64,000 nt of DNA from Bifidobacterium sp. ESL0775 (GCF_029395475.1 NZ_CP113917.1:1-64000); one strand, 5' to 3'. Shown: positions 22,398-31,793, counted from the stretch's first letter. The notes: generated from the sequence alone by a model not told the origin. Translations and numbers: made by a program.

Positions 22398-24182
22398 TCA
22401 GTGGCTCCAGACGGCGGCATCCTGGTCATATTCGTCCGGATCGTAGCCGTCATCGTCGGCATCGCCCGAATCGTCTGAATCGTCTGAATCGTTCGCAGCC
22501 ATGGCGCCGTCGCCATTATTCGCGGCAGCATCCGGGCCTTTATTCACGGAATTGGTTTCCGAGCCAGCGTCTATCGCGGATTTAATATTTGCATTACGAG
22601 CAGCGACCGTGGACGGGTCAGGCTGTGTCGGCCAGATGTCTTCGGGCACATCGGAATCGGTGTCGAGGTCGCAAGTGTCCCCTGCGGTTTGCGTGGCGCC
22701 GAGATTGCCCAAGCCGTCGCCCAAATCAGCGTAACCACCCCTTCCAATGTTGTCGACGTCGTCATTGTCGGAGCCAACGGTGTCCGCGGTATCGACGTCA
22801 TCGCCACCCTCGGCGCCGCCAGCGGCCTCGTCGTAGGTCGAGCTGTCGTCGACCACGCCGGAATCCGCGTCGGCGTTGATCTCGGCGAGCGCCTTCGAGT
22901 CGATATTGTATTGGGGCAGATTGTGCTTGATGTAATCGCTCGCCGCCACGGCCGTGGACACGTCATGTCCAGCTTTTTCGGCCATATACCAACGGTTTTG
23001 CAAAACCTCGTGGAAGAACTGCGCGGGCTCGATCTTGGAGCGGTATTCCTTGGGAATCATGCGCACGACGGGCTCGAAAACCTCACGCATCCAGTCAGTC
23101 GCGACGATCTCCAGCTCCTCGCCGTCACGCCAAGTGGAGGCACGGTAGGCGTCAAGGTCGTTCAACAGGCGGCGCGCCTGGTTCTCCTGCACGTCAAGAC
23201 CGGTGAGCCGCAACAGCTTGCGGGAGGCATAGCCCGCGTCGACCACGCGCGGACGGACCAGCACGCGCTTGCCGTCGTCGGCGGTTTTGACCTCGAGCTC
23301 GTCGACGTCGAAGCCCAGGTCGTTGAGCTTGTTGACACGCTTCTCGATCTTCCACATCTCGTCGGGGCCGAAGTCCTCCTGATCGGTCAGCGCGCCCCAT
23401 AGCGAGTTGTAGCGCTCGATCAGCCGGTCGCCGACCGCGACCTCGTCGACCTCGTCGGGCAGCAGCTTGCCGGAACTCAGGTCCATCAGCTCGCCGATGA
23501 TGTTGGTGCGCGCCAGATCCATGTCGTAATCGCGCTGGCCCACCGTCAGCGAGGTGTAGAGCGCGCCGGTCTCCGCGTCGACCAGGAATGCCGAGAACGC
23601 GTCGGCGTCGCGCAGGAAAAGGACGTTGGAAAGCGAGACATCGCCCCAGTAAAAGCCGGAAAGATGCAGACGCACCATCAGCACGGCAAGCGCGTCGATC
23701 AGTCGATCGGCGGTGTCCGGGCGCAGGTTTCCGGCGAACAGCGCACGGTACGGCAGGGAGAATTTGAGCTGCTTGGTCACCAGAATCGATTCCAGCGGCT
23801 CGCCTTCGCGCGTATGGCGGCCAGTGACCACGGCGATCGGCTTGACGGTGGGCAACTCCAGCTTCTGCAGGCGGCGCAAGAGCTCATATTCGTGCGCGGC
23901 CACACGGCTGGTGATCTCTTTCATCGCGTAAATCTCGTCGCCGACGTGCACGAAACGCACGACGTGCCGGGAGATGCCTCGCGGCAGGTTGGCCAAAAGC
24001 TCCTTGGGCCAGGTCGCCAGTGGCTTCTCCCACGGCAGGGTGAACATTTTCGGGTTCGAGCTGGCTGCGGTGATCTGCAGCGCCTGGGGCTCGGCCACAT
24101 CGATATCTCCGGCTTCGGCGGCCGTCACGGACGTAGCCTTGAGCGCTCGCGGATCCATTTGCATTCCACCGGTCAATTCCAT
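22398..24182 (-). CDS. DUF4032 kinase-like protein with acidic tail
   Basis: About 594 residues. The N-terminal half resembles lipopolysaccharide-kinase-type protein kinases: YAMKEI (ATP-anchoring Lys), FYWGDVSLSNVLFL (catalytic loop, with GD in place of HRD), and FLVDAETG (metal-binding Asp). The central part is the DUF4032 domain (RYNSLWGALTDQEDF, about 270 onward). A tail of about 130 residues is rich in Asp, Gly and Ser and likely disordered. Substrate unknown. ATG 24182 is chosen because TAGATT lies 7 nt upstream and there is no Shine-Dalgarno; this removes a 27-residue extension possible from 24263. Confidence 0.8.
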   Translation of the reverse strand: MELTGGMQMDPRALKATSVTAAEAGDIDVAEPQALQITAASSNPKMFTLPWEKPLATWPKELLANLPRGISRHVVRFVHVGDEIYAMKEITSRVAAHEYELLRRLQKLELPTVKPIAVVTGRHTREGEPLESILVTKQLKFSLPYRALFAGNLRPDTADRLIDALAVLMVRLHLSGFYWGDVSLSNVLFLRDADAFSAFLVDAETGALYTSLTVGQRDYDMDLARTNIIGELMDLSSGKLLPDEVDEVAVGDRLIERYNSLWGALTDQEDFGPDEMWKIEKRVNKLNDLGFDVDELEVKTADDGKRVLVRPRVVDAGYASRKLLRLTGLDVQENQARRLLNDLDAYRASTWRDGEELEIVATDWMREVFEPVVRMIPKEYRSKIEPAQFFHEVLQNRWYMAEKAGHDVSTAVAASDYIKHNLPQYNIDSKALAEINADADSGVVDDSSTYDEAAGGAEGGDDVDTADTVGSDNDDVDNIGRGGYADLGDGLGNLGATQTAGDTCDLDTDSDVPEDIWPTQPDPSTVAARNANIKSAIDAGSETNSVNKGPDAAANNGDGAMAANDSDDSDDSGDADDDGYDPDEYDQDAAVWSH

Positions 24183-24290
24183 ACCCCCAAATCTAGCGCC
24201 CGTGTGGGATAGTTCATAATCCTCTCTCGAACCCGGCCATCGCGCGGAAATGGCAACGAACACATATCATTCATAAGAAAAACAAGAAAA

Positions 24291-24316
24291 GGACCCGCAC
24301 ACAAATGTACGGGTCC
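24291..24316 (-). terminator. Terminator of the multi-sugar ATPase gene
   Basis: On the minus strand GGACCCG and CGGGTCC form a stem followed by TTTTCTTGTTTTTC. It separates the ABC ATPase gene from the DUF4032 gene. Confidence 0.8.
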
Positions 24317-24423
24317 CTATCAAACGGAGCGAAGTAAAAGAGAGGAAGACACTTCGCTGCACGCTTCGGACCGGAATCCAGAATTCCAGTTCACATATTC
24401 AGTTATCGACGCGAAGACGCGAC

Positions 24424-25551
24424 TCAGTTCAGGCGCAGCTCGGTGGCCGGGGAGAACAGGTGCATCTTGGACGGATCAATCTTGATCTTGACGGTGTCGC
24501 CGACCTTCGGCAGCTGACGCGGGTTGACGCGAATCGTGGTCAGCTTGTTCTGGTCGGACATCGTGGCGGCGGACTCGGCTGCGGAGCCGTCGGTGATGAT
24601 GTCGCCGTAGATATATCCGTCGGAGCCCAAGTCCTCAACATTCTGGACCTTGAGCGAGAAGGCGTTGGCCTCGTCGGGAGCGGCGAGCGAAGCGTCCTCG
24701 GGACGGAAGCCGACGACGATGCGGCCCTTGTCGTCCGGGGTGAGCTTGGCGACGGCGGCGGGATCGAGATCGATGGTGTCGCTGCCAATCTTCGCCTTGC
24801 CGTTCTCCACCGGGTGGGTGTTGATGTTCATGGAAGGCGAGCCGATGAAGCCGGCGACGAAGACGTTCTGCGGCTTGTCATAGAGCTCGGTTGGGGCGCC
24901 GACCTGCTGGAGGATGCCCAGCTTGATAACGGCGATGCGGTCGCCCATCGTCAGGGCCTCAGTCTGATCGTGGGTGACGTAGAGGGTCGTGACGCCGAGC
25001 TGGCGCTGCAGGGCGGCGATCTGCGTACGGGTCTGCACACGGAGCTTCGCGTCCAAGTTCGAAAGCGGCTCATCCATCAGGAAGACCTTAGGCTTACGAA
25101 CGATTGCGCGGCCCATGGCGACACGCTGACGCTGACCACCGGAAAGGGCCTTCGGCTTGCGGTCGAGGAACTCGGTCAGGTCGAGGACCTTGGCGGCCTC
25201 CTCGACGCGCTGGCGAATCTCAGCCTTCGGAACGCCGGCGATCTTCAGGGCGAAGCCCATGTTGTCGGCGACGGTCATGTGCGGGTACAGGGCGTAGTTC
25301 TGGAAGACCATGGCGATGTCGCGGTCTTTCGGCTGCATCGTGGTGACGTCCTTATCGCCAATGTAAATCTTGCCTTTGTTGACTTCCTCGAGGCCCGCGA
25401 GCATACGCAGGGTCGTTGACTTGCCGCAGCCGGAGGGGCCGACGAGCACGAGGAATTCACCATCTTTGATGTCAAGTGTGAGATCGGATACCGAGGGCTC
25501 CGTGTTGCCCGGGTAGATACGAGTGACATGGTCAAATACGACTTTTGCCAT
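24424..25551 (-). CDS. ugpC: Multi-sugar ABC transporter ATPase (UgpC/MsmK type)
   Basis: The 375-residue ATPase powers carbohydrate ABC importers. It shows Walker A GPSGCGKST, Q-loop VFQNYALYPHMT, signature LSGGQRQRVAMGRA, Walker B VFLMDEPLSNLD and the switch His in YVTHDQTEA, then a regulatory OB/TOBE region (about 235-375). No permease or binding-protein gene is adjacent. In bifidobacteria and streptococci one such ATPase serves several sugar importers, which fits. ATG 25551 has AAGGA about 9 nt upstream; the in-frame region upstream to 25650 is not conserved in type and is left out. Confidence 0.92.
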   Translation of the reverse strand: MAKVVFDHVTRIYPGNTEPSVSDLTLDIKDGEFLVLVGPSGCGKSTTLRMLAGLEEVNKGKIYIGDKDVTTMQPKDRDIAMVFQNYALYPHMTVADNMGFALKIAGVPKAEIRQRVEEAAKVLDLTEFLDRKPKALSGGQRQRVAMGRAIVRKPKVFLMDEPLSNLDAKLRVQTRTQIAALQRQLGVTTLYVTHDQTEALTMGDRIAVIKLGILQQVGAPTELYDKPQNVFVAGFIGSPSMNINTHPVENGKAKIGSDTIDLDPAAVAKLTPDDKGRIVVGFRPEDASLAAPDEANAFSLKVQNVEDLGSDGYIYGDIITDGSAAESAATMSDQNKLTTIRVNPRQLPKVGDTVKIKIDPSKMHLFSPATELRLN

Positions 25552-26262
25552 AATTAATATTCCTTTCATCGGCAGGTACGTGCCGAACGATCCGTAGTGA
25601 AGGGTTTTGCATCCACCCGCGAGCCAACTTCGGCAAGCGAATTTCCGCACTTTTCATTCCATTATGAGTGGGGCTCTGCAGGGTTCATCCCCTTGAAGCT
25701 CAAGCCCCACTATACACGGTTTGGATTGGGGAACCCACCGCGAGTTTCGGAGGCCATCGGAGGCATGGCGAGCCGATATCACCTTCGCTATTTTCCATCA
25801 TTCCGGACAGACCTATCTGCTACAATGTGAGAATTAAGAATCTGTTGTAACTAAAAAATCTAGTCAAATGGCATTTATTTGAATCTAAAAGTAGACAAAA
25901 TTTAAGCTGGAACTAATAAGACGAGCGCTTCACCGGCGATTGACGAATTACGCTCATAACGGAATCCGCACACTGCTATGCGTTTTATATAATTATTTTT
26001 ATTTTTTTTAAAAAACGTTTTATCTTCACTGAAGATAACATAATCCAGGAAATTCCTTCATCGTTCATCCTTATCAATCACGACCACGATTTGACAGCAA
26101 TGCTTCATTTTCCAACGTTCGGAGATGTTTCTTTCTGCAATCAGCTATCTTTCTTGGTTTTGATTCCTAACTTGGAGCCAATAAAATAAAATAATAAGCG
26201 TCAAACGATTCAATATGATTTTCATGTTGCAAAAACTAATAAAACTATCGGAAAATAGCAAT
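25552..26262. other. AT-rich intergenic region with two inverted repeats
   Basis: No gene is supported here. AGTGGGGCT (25667) pairs with AGCCCCACT (25703-25711) upstream of the ABC ATPase gene and could be a leader hairpin or operator. From about 25830 to 26260 the sequence is distinctly AT-rich. TTATCTTC-ACT-GAAGATAA (26020-26038) is a perfect 8-bp inverted repeat, a plausible operator upstream of the HTH gene. Confidence 0.5.
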
Positions 26263-26613
26263 ATGAATAATATTTCACACTCAAACAACCATATTGACTG
26301 GCTACGCGACATCACCCACGACGACTCCATCAACAAAATCTCCCAGCAGGCGGGGATTCCCTACGCAACGCTCTACAAGCGTTTCAAGTCGAACGAGCTG
26401 GCGACCGACGAGATCATCGCCATCGCCCGCAGCTACGGCATCAACCCCGTCGACGCCCTGGTGAAGACGAGCATCATCTCCGACGAGGAGGCCTCGGGAG
26501 TGCGCGGCGACAACGCCCTGCGCCTGTGCGACATCGAATCGATCGCCAAGGAAATCGTGCGCCGCGACGGCGAGAAGACCCAACGGACCACCAGGAACGA
26601 AAGCAACGTCTGA
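26263..26613 (+). CDS. Small helix-turn-helix-like protein of unknown function
   Basis: About 116 residues. The segment INKISQQAGIPYATLYKRFKS (about 24-44) looks like a HTH unit, followed by LATDEIIAIARSYGINPVDAL, typical of Cro/C1-type or phage-immunity-like proteins found in actinobacteria. It could be a transcription regulator, but no target is evident except the nearby inverted repeat at 26020. ATG 26263 is chosen by where similarity to an HTH protein begins; 26215 is also in frame. The 5' part of the gene is AT-rich like the region before it. Confidence 0.6.
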   Translation: MNNISHSNNHIDWLRDITHDDSINKISQQAGIPYATLYKRFKSNELATDEIIAIARSYGINPVDALVKTSIISDEEASGVRGDNALRLCDIESIAKEIVRRDGEKTQRTTRNESNV

Positions 26614-26795
26614 ACCTGGCCCTTTGCGGTAAAAAACTTGCGGTGAAAGTCGTGTGAATCAACAAGTTGAGCGGAAACATGCTGGGCGAAGTGGCGATGT
26701 CCACGCGCCCAGCCGCACATCGGCGTGCAAAACATCGAAAAATCACCGCGATATTCCTCTTTTAGCGCAAAAATCACGATAAAGCGAGACGGCTG

Positions 26796-26824
26796 TTGCG
26801 TCTGTAGGCGACATCCGTTATTCT
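26796..26824 (+). promoter_or_regulatory. Promoter for a leaderless Cys-rich short ORF
   Basis: TTGCGT (26796-26801) and TATTCT (26819-26824) are 17 bp apart, and ATG 26832 follows after 7 nt. Transcription would start at or next to the ATG. Bases 26614-26795 hold no recognised gene. Confidence 0.6.
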
Positions 26825-26831
26825 CGCAACC

Positions 26832-26954
26832 ATGACATCACAAATCTTCTCTGCGGACAGCAGCGTTCAGGCCGGGTTCAACCTTACCGGCATGAGCTGT
26901 ATCTCTCGTCCACGCACGATGATGTCTTGTATGACGACTTTTTGTTGTCGCTGA
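26832..26954 (+). CDS. Putative Cys-rich leader peptide of the cystine transporter gene
   Basis: A 40-codon ORF too short for usual gene calling. The C-terminal half reads MSCISRPRTMMSCMTTFCCR, with four Cys, two of them tandem TGT codons just before the last codon. It has no Shine-Dalgarno but a good promoter ends 7 nt before its ATG, so it is probably leaderless. It lies 340 nt upstream of a TcyP-type cystine symporter. Polycysteine leaderless short ORFs are known cysteine-responsive attenuators in mycobacteria. By analogy, stalling at Cys codons when cysteine is low would raise transporter expression. This is inference from layout and codon content. Confidence 0.55.
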   Translation: MTSQIFSADSSVQAGFNLTGMSCISRPRTMMSCMTTFCCR

Positions 26955-27294
26955 AAACCTTCGATCGTCGATCGTCAGCATTTCTGTATTCTTTTCGCGT
27001 TTTCCGAATGTCTTAGTGTCGCTTTGTGGTTGAAACCATCGTTTCGCAATCGATATTCAGCCGCATGAATCATCGATAACGATATTCAAGGAACCGTGAA
27101 TATATCCCGACGTTGAAATTCCCACGGTGAAACCGCCAGACGTTCTGGAAACCCACCAGAGTCTGCGTATCCCCTGTTTCATAACGGATATTCGAATACA
27201 AAATACTTGAGATCCATCAAGCGCAACGCTTCTTATCGCCAAAAATTCATTCCACATATCCATAATTTCATGCAAATTGATTGAGAGGAAGATC
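26955..27294 (+). promoter_or_regulatory. Long structured leader of the cystine symporter gene
   Basis: Several short hairpins are visible. GACGAC and GTTGTC pair around TTTTT, overlapping the tandem Cys codons of the short ORF. TCTGG-AAACCCA-CCAGA and CTTGA-GATCCA-TCAAG lie further down. No classic terminator with a long T run and no known riboswitch consensus was found, so any control might act on Rho or on translation. Confidence 0.4.
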
Positions 27295-28950
27295 ATGACC
27301 GCAACCATCTGGAACTGGCTGGCGCTCGGCGTCACCGTTCTGCTCTTCGCCGGCCTCGCCGTGCTGAGCCGCACCAAAAAGGCCGGGTTCAGCACCCGCG
27401 TCATCATCGCCACGGTGCTCGGCATCGCGATGGGGCTGATTTTCAAGGGCCACACCGACTACGTCGCCGCGTTCGGCACCGTCTGGTCGAACGCCATCGG
27501 GGCCATCGTCGTTCCGCTGCTGCTTTTCAGCGTCATCGCCAGCATCACCAACCTCGGCTCGTCCCTGCGGCTCAAGAACATCGGGGTCAAAACCGTGGTG
27601 TTCCTGCTCCTGAACACGCTGACCGCCTCGCTGATCACGCTCGGGCTGGCGCTGGCGTTCGGCGTGGGCAAGGGCTTCGACGTCGCCATGCCGCAACACT
27701 ACGAGGCCAAGCATGTCCCGCCGGTGCTCGGCACCATCGTCGGGCTCTTCCCCTCGAACCTCGTCGCCAACTGGGCCGCCAACCAGGTGGTTCCGGTCGT
27801 CATCTTCGCCATCCTCGTCGGCCTAGCCTACAACGCCGCCGCCTCGACACCCAAGGGCGAAGCCGCAGTCAAGCCGTTCAAGACCTTCGTGGACGCCGGT
27901 AACGTCGTGCTTTCCAAGGCCACGCAAATCGTCGTCGGCTTCACGCCTTACGCCGTGCTCGCGCTGATCGCCGCCGCCATCTCCAACAGCAACCTCATCG
28001 CTCTGGTGCCATTGCTGCTCGTGCTCGTCGTGGCCTACATCGCCATCGCGCTACAGATGTTCGTCGTTCAGCCAGCCATCCTCGGCATGACCACACGCAC
28101 CAACCCACTGCGCTTCTTCAAGTTCTTCTGGCCCGCCGGCGTAGTCGCGTTCACCTCCGAATCCAGTATCGGCACGATTCCGGTGACCGTGCGCCAATTG
28201 CGCAAGGGCGGCGTACCCGATGACATCGCCTCGTTTGTCGCCTCGCTGGGCGCGAACCTCGGCATGCCGGGATGCGCCGGCGTCTGGCCCACGCTGCTCG
28301 CGGTGTTCGCGGTCAATTCGTTGAATATGCATTACACGCCGTTGCAGTATCTGCTACTCGTGGCCCTGACCCTGCTGGTCTCCATCGGCACCGTCGGCGT
28401 GCCCGGCACGGCCACCATCACCGCGACCTCGCTGTTCGCGGCCACCGGCCTGCCAATCGCCTTCATCGCCATCGCCCAGCCGATCTCGCAGATCGTCGAC
28501 ATGGGCCGCACCGCCCTGAACGTGGCCGGCGCCGCAAACACCGCCGTCATCGTCGCCGCCACCGAGCACCAGCTCGACCGCGACCTCTACGACGGCCGCA
28601 AGGAGTTCGTCGATTCGGATCTGGACACGGACGCTGTAGACGCCGAGCGGGATTCATCCAAGGAATTAGTCAGCGCCACTACGGTCAAAGCGAATGTTGA
28701 AGCCAGCAACGAAACCGACGCGGGTGATACTACCAACACGAAGCGCAGCGGTTCACAGGGAAATTCCAATGTAGCAGGCGCCGGAACCGCGGCTTCAGCG
28801 AACACCTCGGCCTCGCCAAGCCCATCGCTGAATCTCTCGACTGCAGGCAACTTGCTGAGCTTCTCCCCGTCATCCGCGCTCGACGGCCAAGGCGATGACA
28901 TGTGCGGCCTTCGTTCGTCCGATGATGGGAACGAGCGCAAAACCGAATAA
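27295..28950 (+). CDS. tcyP: L-cystine-type symporter, DAACS family (TcyP-like)
   Basis: The 551-residue membrane protein has about eight to nine hydrophobic segments plus the re-entrant loops of the dicarboxylate/amino acid:cation symporter family. The SESSIGTIPV loop and GCAGVWP resemble TcyP, the L-cystine uptake protein, more than glutamate or C4-dicarboxylate members. A hydrophilic tail of about 110 residues after the transporter core is unusual and looks disordered. ATG 27295 follows GAGAGGAAG by 4 nt; TTG 27277 is in frame but unlikely. The substrate assignment is from motif resemblance and is supported by the Cys-rich leader ORF. Confidence 0.75.
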   Translation: MTATIWNWLALGVTVLLFAGLAVLSRTKKAGFSTRVIIATVLGIAMGLIFKGHTDYVAAFGTVWSNAIGAIVVPLLLFSVIASITNLGSSLRLKNIGVKTVVFLLLNTLTASLITLGLALAFGVGKGFDVAMPQHYEAKHVPPVLGTIVGLFPSNLVANWAANQVVPVVIFAILVGLAYNAAASTPKGEAAVKPFKTFVDAGNVVLSKATQIVVGFTPYAVLALIAAAISNSNLIALVPLLLVLVVAYIAIALQMFVVQPAILGMTTRTNPLRFFKFFWPAGVVAFTSESSIGTIPVTVRQLRKGGVPDDIASFVASLGANLGMPGCAGVWPTLLAVFAVNSLNMHYTPLQYLLLVALTLLVSIGTVGVPGTATITATSLFAATGLPIAFIAIAQPISQIVDMGRTALNVAGAANTAVIVAATEHQLDRDLYDGRKEFVDSDLDTDAVDAERDSSKELVSATTVKANVEASNETDAGDTTNTKRSGSQGNSNVAGAGTAASANTSASPSPSLNLSTAGNLLSFSPSSALDGQGDDMCGLRSSDDGNERKTE

Positions 28951-28977
28951 TCCGCGGACCAACTCCTCCTCATCGTA

Positions 28978-29024
28978 AAAGCCGTATCAATGACGCCAAT
29001 TTCAACGTCATGATACGGCTTTCA
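28978..29024. terminator. Bidirectional terminator
   Basis: AAAGCCGTATCAATGACG pairs with CGTCATGATACGGCTTT, giving T runs on both strands between the convergent symporter and M20 genes. Confidence 0.85.
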
Positions 29025-29077
29025 TATTCATCATGCTTATGGCTCCAGTTCAAACAACCGCAACCAGGCAAAATACC

Positions 29078-30526
29078 TCATCCGTGGGGCTGGGTTTCGG
29101 GCGGAATCACCGACTTGTAGGGCTTGCCCTTGAACTCCTGAGCGTAGGCATCCTTCGCGGCCTGCAAGAGCTCGGGGTCGGTCAGGGCGTCGTAGGCGGT
29201 CAGGGCGATGGTCTTGGCGGCCTGCACGAGACCCTTGTGAGCCACGCTGGACTGGCCGTTGGCCACCCACTGCCACGAATGCGCGGGCGTACCGAGCGGC
29301 TCGAAACCGCCATAATACTGCGCGGTCGGGGTACACCAGCTCACGTCGCCGACGTCGGTGGACGCCTGGCCCTTGGTGTTGGTGGTGTAGATCAGCGGGA
29401 ACTTCGGCAGCGCCATGCTGGAATGGGCGATCTCATTCGCTTCTTCGTCGCTCAGCGCCGGGTTCGCGGCCTTCACACGCTCGGCGAGCGGGCCCTCGAA
29501 GCCCTCGGGGTTATTCGTCTGAATCTTGCGCTCGAACTCGAGCTCGTCCTGCGTAAGCTGAAGCGGCCCGACCAGATCGAGGTTCCTGTCCATGTCTTCG
29601 CTCAGCGGATGGTTCGGCACGTAGTTGGCGCAGGCCGAATCGAAGTCAATCGACAGTTCGGTGTCCGTCATCATCGCGGCGCCCTTGGCGATCTTGACCA
29701 CACGGTCGTAAATCGGCTTGGCCTGCTCAAGATAGGGGGCGCGCACGAAGAAGTAAAGGGTCGCCGTGGGATGCACAACGTTCGCGGACTTGCCGCCGGC
29801 GTCGAGGTAGGCATAGTGGATGCGGGCCTCATCGATGATGTGTTCGCGCAGGAACTGCACACCCACCGTCATCAGCGTGGCGGCGTCAAGCGCATCGCGC
29901 CCCTGCTCCGGAGCCGCGGCAGCATGGGCCGCGACGCCCTTGAAGCTGAAGTTAGCCTGCATCACGGCAAGTCCCGATCCACCGGCGACCGTCGTCATAT
30001 CGGAAGGATGCCAGGTGAAGGCCGCATCGACGTCGTCGAAAACGCCATCGCGGGCCATGAACGCCTTGCCGTAGCCGCTTTCCTCGGCCGGGCAACCGAA
30101 AAGTTTCAGCGTACCCTTGAGGTTCTTTTCCTCCATCAGGGTCTTGAGCGCGACCGCCGCGCCCAAAGCGCCCGTGCCGAGCACGTTGTGGCCGCAACCC
30201 TGCCCAGGATCGCCCGGAACCACCGGCTTGCGGTCGGGATTGCCGGCCTCCTGGCTCAGGTTGTCGAGCGCGTCGTATTCGGCGGTGATGCCGATGACCG
30301 GCTTGCCCGAACCGTACGTGGCAATGTAGGCGTAATCCATGCCGGCCACGCCCTTCTGGATGTCAAAGCCCTCTTTTTCGAGCACTTTGTAATGCTGCTC
30401 GACGGACTTCGGCACGGTGAAACGCGTCTCCGGCGTCTCCCAAATGCGGTCCGCGGCCTCGATGAACTCGTCTTTCTTGTCGTCGACGATGTCCATGATC
30501 CGCTGTTTGTTGCTGTCAACTGCCAT
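29078..30526 (-). CDS. M20 family amidohydrolase (AbgB-like)
   Basis: The 482-residue protein resembles the AbgB subunit of p-aminobenzoyl-glutamate hydrolase. Metal-binding features include ITAEYDAL, PGQGCGHNVLG, CPAEESGYG with the catalytic Glu pair, and a distal His region (PAHSWQWVA). A dimerisation domain interrupts the metallopeptidase fold (about 200-330), as usual. It may cleave N-acyl amino acids or aminobenzoyl-glutamate; no AbgA or AbgT partner is in view. ATG 30526 has AAAGGAAG 6 nt upstream, so the longer frame to 30796 is rejected. Confidence 0.85.
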   Translation of the reverse strand: MAVDSNKQRIMDIVDDKKDEFIEAADRIWETPETRFTVPKSVEQHYKVLEKEGFDIQKGVAGMDYAYIATYGSGKPVIGITAEYDALDNLSQEAGNPDRKPVVPGDPGQGCGHNVLGTGALGAAVALKTLMEEKNLKGTLKLFGCPAEESGYGKAFMARDGVFDDVDAAFTWHPSDMTTVAGGSGLAVMQANFSFKGVAAHAAAAPEQGRDALDAATLMTVGVQFLREHIIDEARIHYAYLDAGGKSANVVHPTATLYFFVRAPYLEQAKPIYDRVVKIAKGAAMMTDTELSIDFDSACANYVPNHPLSEDMDRNLDLVGPLQLTQDELEFERKIQTNNPEGFEGPLAERVKAANPALSDEEANEIAHSSMALPKFPLIYTTNTKGQASTDVGDVSWCTPTAQYYGGFEPLGTPAHSWQWVANGQSSVAHKGLVQAAKTIALTAYDALTDPELLQAAKDAYAQEFKGKPYKSVIPPETQPHG

Positions 30527-31073
30527 GAAACACTTCCTTTCGGGGCTCGCGGCCCTGTGCGCTTCCATGAGATGGCATCCGTCGCGCGCACGCAGGCAGC
30601 GTTTTGGCGATTCATTGCCATTGCGCACCCGCGCATGCCACGACCGATGTTCATACCATAAACCCGGTTGATTACCAACATATTCACATGCCCGCATATC
30701 GGGCTCGCCGAACCCCAGGATATTCCCTTGATTCCGTGGGCTTTTCACGACTTCGACGAGATCATAACATAATACAAAACACCATGTGATAGTCATCGTT
30801 TTCGTGGCCGTTTCGATAAACGTTCATAATCCATCCGGCGCAACGCGACATCAGGACGATTCGCAAGATTTTAGCTTTCCGCCCACTTTAAAAGCGCTGG
30901 CCTATTTCAATGCGATAATAATACATCTATAGATTATTTATCCGTTTAATATCGGTTTCGACAGCAAAACGGGAACCAGGAACGACAACATAGCGGGATA
31001 CAGCCGGCAACGCACAAATCCATGCTATACGAGATATTGTGGGGTTTAGCACCTCAAGCGAAAGGCGGCGACG
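30527..31073. other. Divergent intergenic region
   Basis: This 547-bp region separates the M20 gene from the LytTR system. It turns AT-rich near 30900-30960. No AgrD-like peptide gene or clear LytTR direct-repeat site was found. Confidence 0.5.
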
Positions 31074-31793
31074 ATGCGCAACATACGAATCGGAGTAGTG
31101 GAAGACGAGCCCGCCGCATGCCAGAAAGTGCTCGACTACCTCAACCGCTACCAAGCCGAAAACGACGAGAACTTCACCGTTTCGGTTTTCGACGACGGCG
31201 CGAAAATCGTGGAAGGCTACCGGCCGATCTATGACATCCTGCTGCTCGACATCGAAATGAAAGAAATGGACGGCATGGAGGCCGCGCGACGCATTCGCAA
31301 AATCGACAGCAGCGTCGTCATCGTGTTCATCACCAACGCCTCGCAATACGCCATCAACGGTTACGAGGTGCGGGCGCTCTCCTACCTCTTGAAACCCGTG
31401 CCGTACTTCGCGTTCAGCCAGGAAATCAAACGCTCCATCGAGACGGTGCGGCGGCAGGCCGACGATTCGATGCTCTTCGAGGCCGGGTCGCAACGCACGC
31501 GCATCGAGCTCAAATCCATCGTCTACATCGAATCAATTCGTCATACAATCATCATCCATACGCTTGACGGCAAACTCTCCGTCACCTCGACGCTCAAAGA
31601 ACTCGAAGCGCAACTGGCCGGGCATGACTTCTTCCGCTCCAATTCCTGCTATCTGGTCAACCTGCGGCACGTCACCGGCATCGAGGACCAAGATTGCATC
31701 ATGAGCAACGGCGAGCGCCTGCGCATCAGCCGCCCGCGTAAGAAGGCCTTCGTCGCCGCGCTGGCCGGCTACATCAACGGCGGCCTGCAATGA
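31074..31793 (+). CDS. LytTR-family response regulator (AgrA-like), pair 1
   Basis: The 239-residue regulator has a receiver domain with acidic pocket VVEDEPA, phospho-acceptor Asp in ILLLDIEM (about 58), and Lys in SYLLKPVP, then a LytTR DNA-binding domain (about 135-235) with IELKSIVYIES and FFRSNSCYLVNLRHV. It forms an operon with the next gene, overlapping by 4 bp (ATGA). The pair resembles Agr/Com peptide-sensing systems. Its target is unknown; the convergent GtrA-GH3 operon next door is a candidate. Confidence 0.92.
   Translation: MRNIRIGVVEDEPAACQKVLDYLNRYQAENDENFTVSVFDDGAKIVEGYRPIYDILLLDIEMKEMDGMEAARRIRKIDSSVVIVFITNASQYAINGYEVRALSYLLKPVPYFAFSQEIKRSIETVRRQADDSMLFEAGSQRTRIELKSIVYIESIRHTIIIHTLDGKLSVTSTLKELEAQLAGHDFFRSNSCYLVNLRHVTGIEDQDCIMSNGERLRISRPRKKAFVAALAGYINGGLQ

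Noticed and set aside
26955..27294. Known riboswitch (SAM, cobalamin, T-box) in the symporter leader
   Set aside because: No conserved core of these classes was found; in particular there is no T-box AGGGTGG-type element.
30797..31073. AgrD-type signal peptide gene before LytTR pair 1
   Set aside because: The only small frame (31022) overlaps the response regulator start and lacks the amphipathic leader, Cys core and acidic tail of such peptides.
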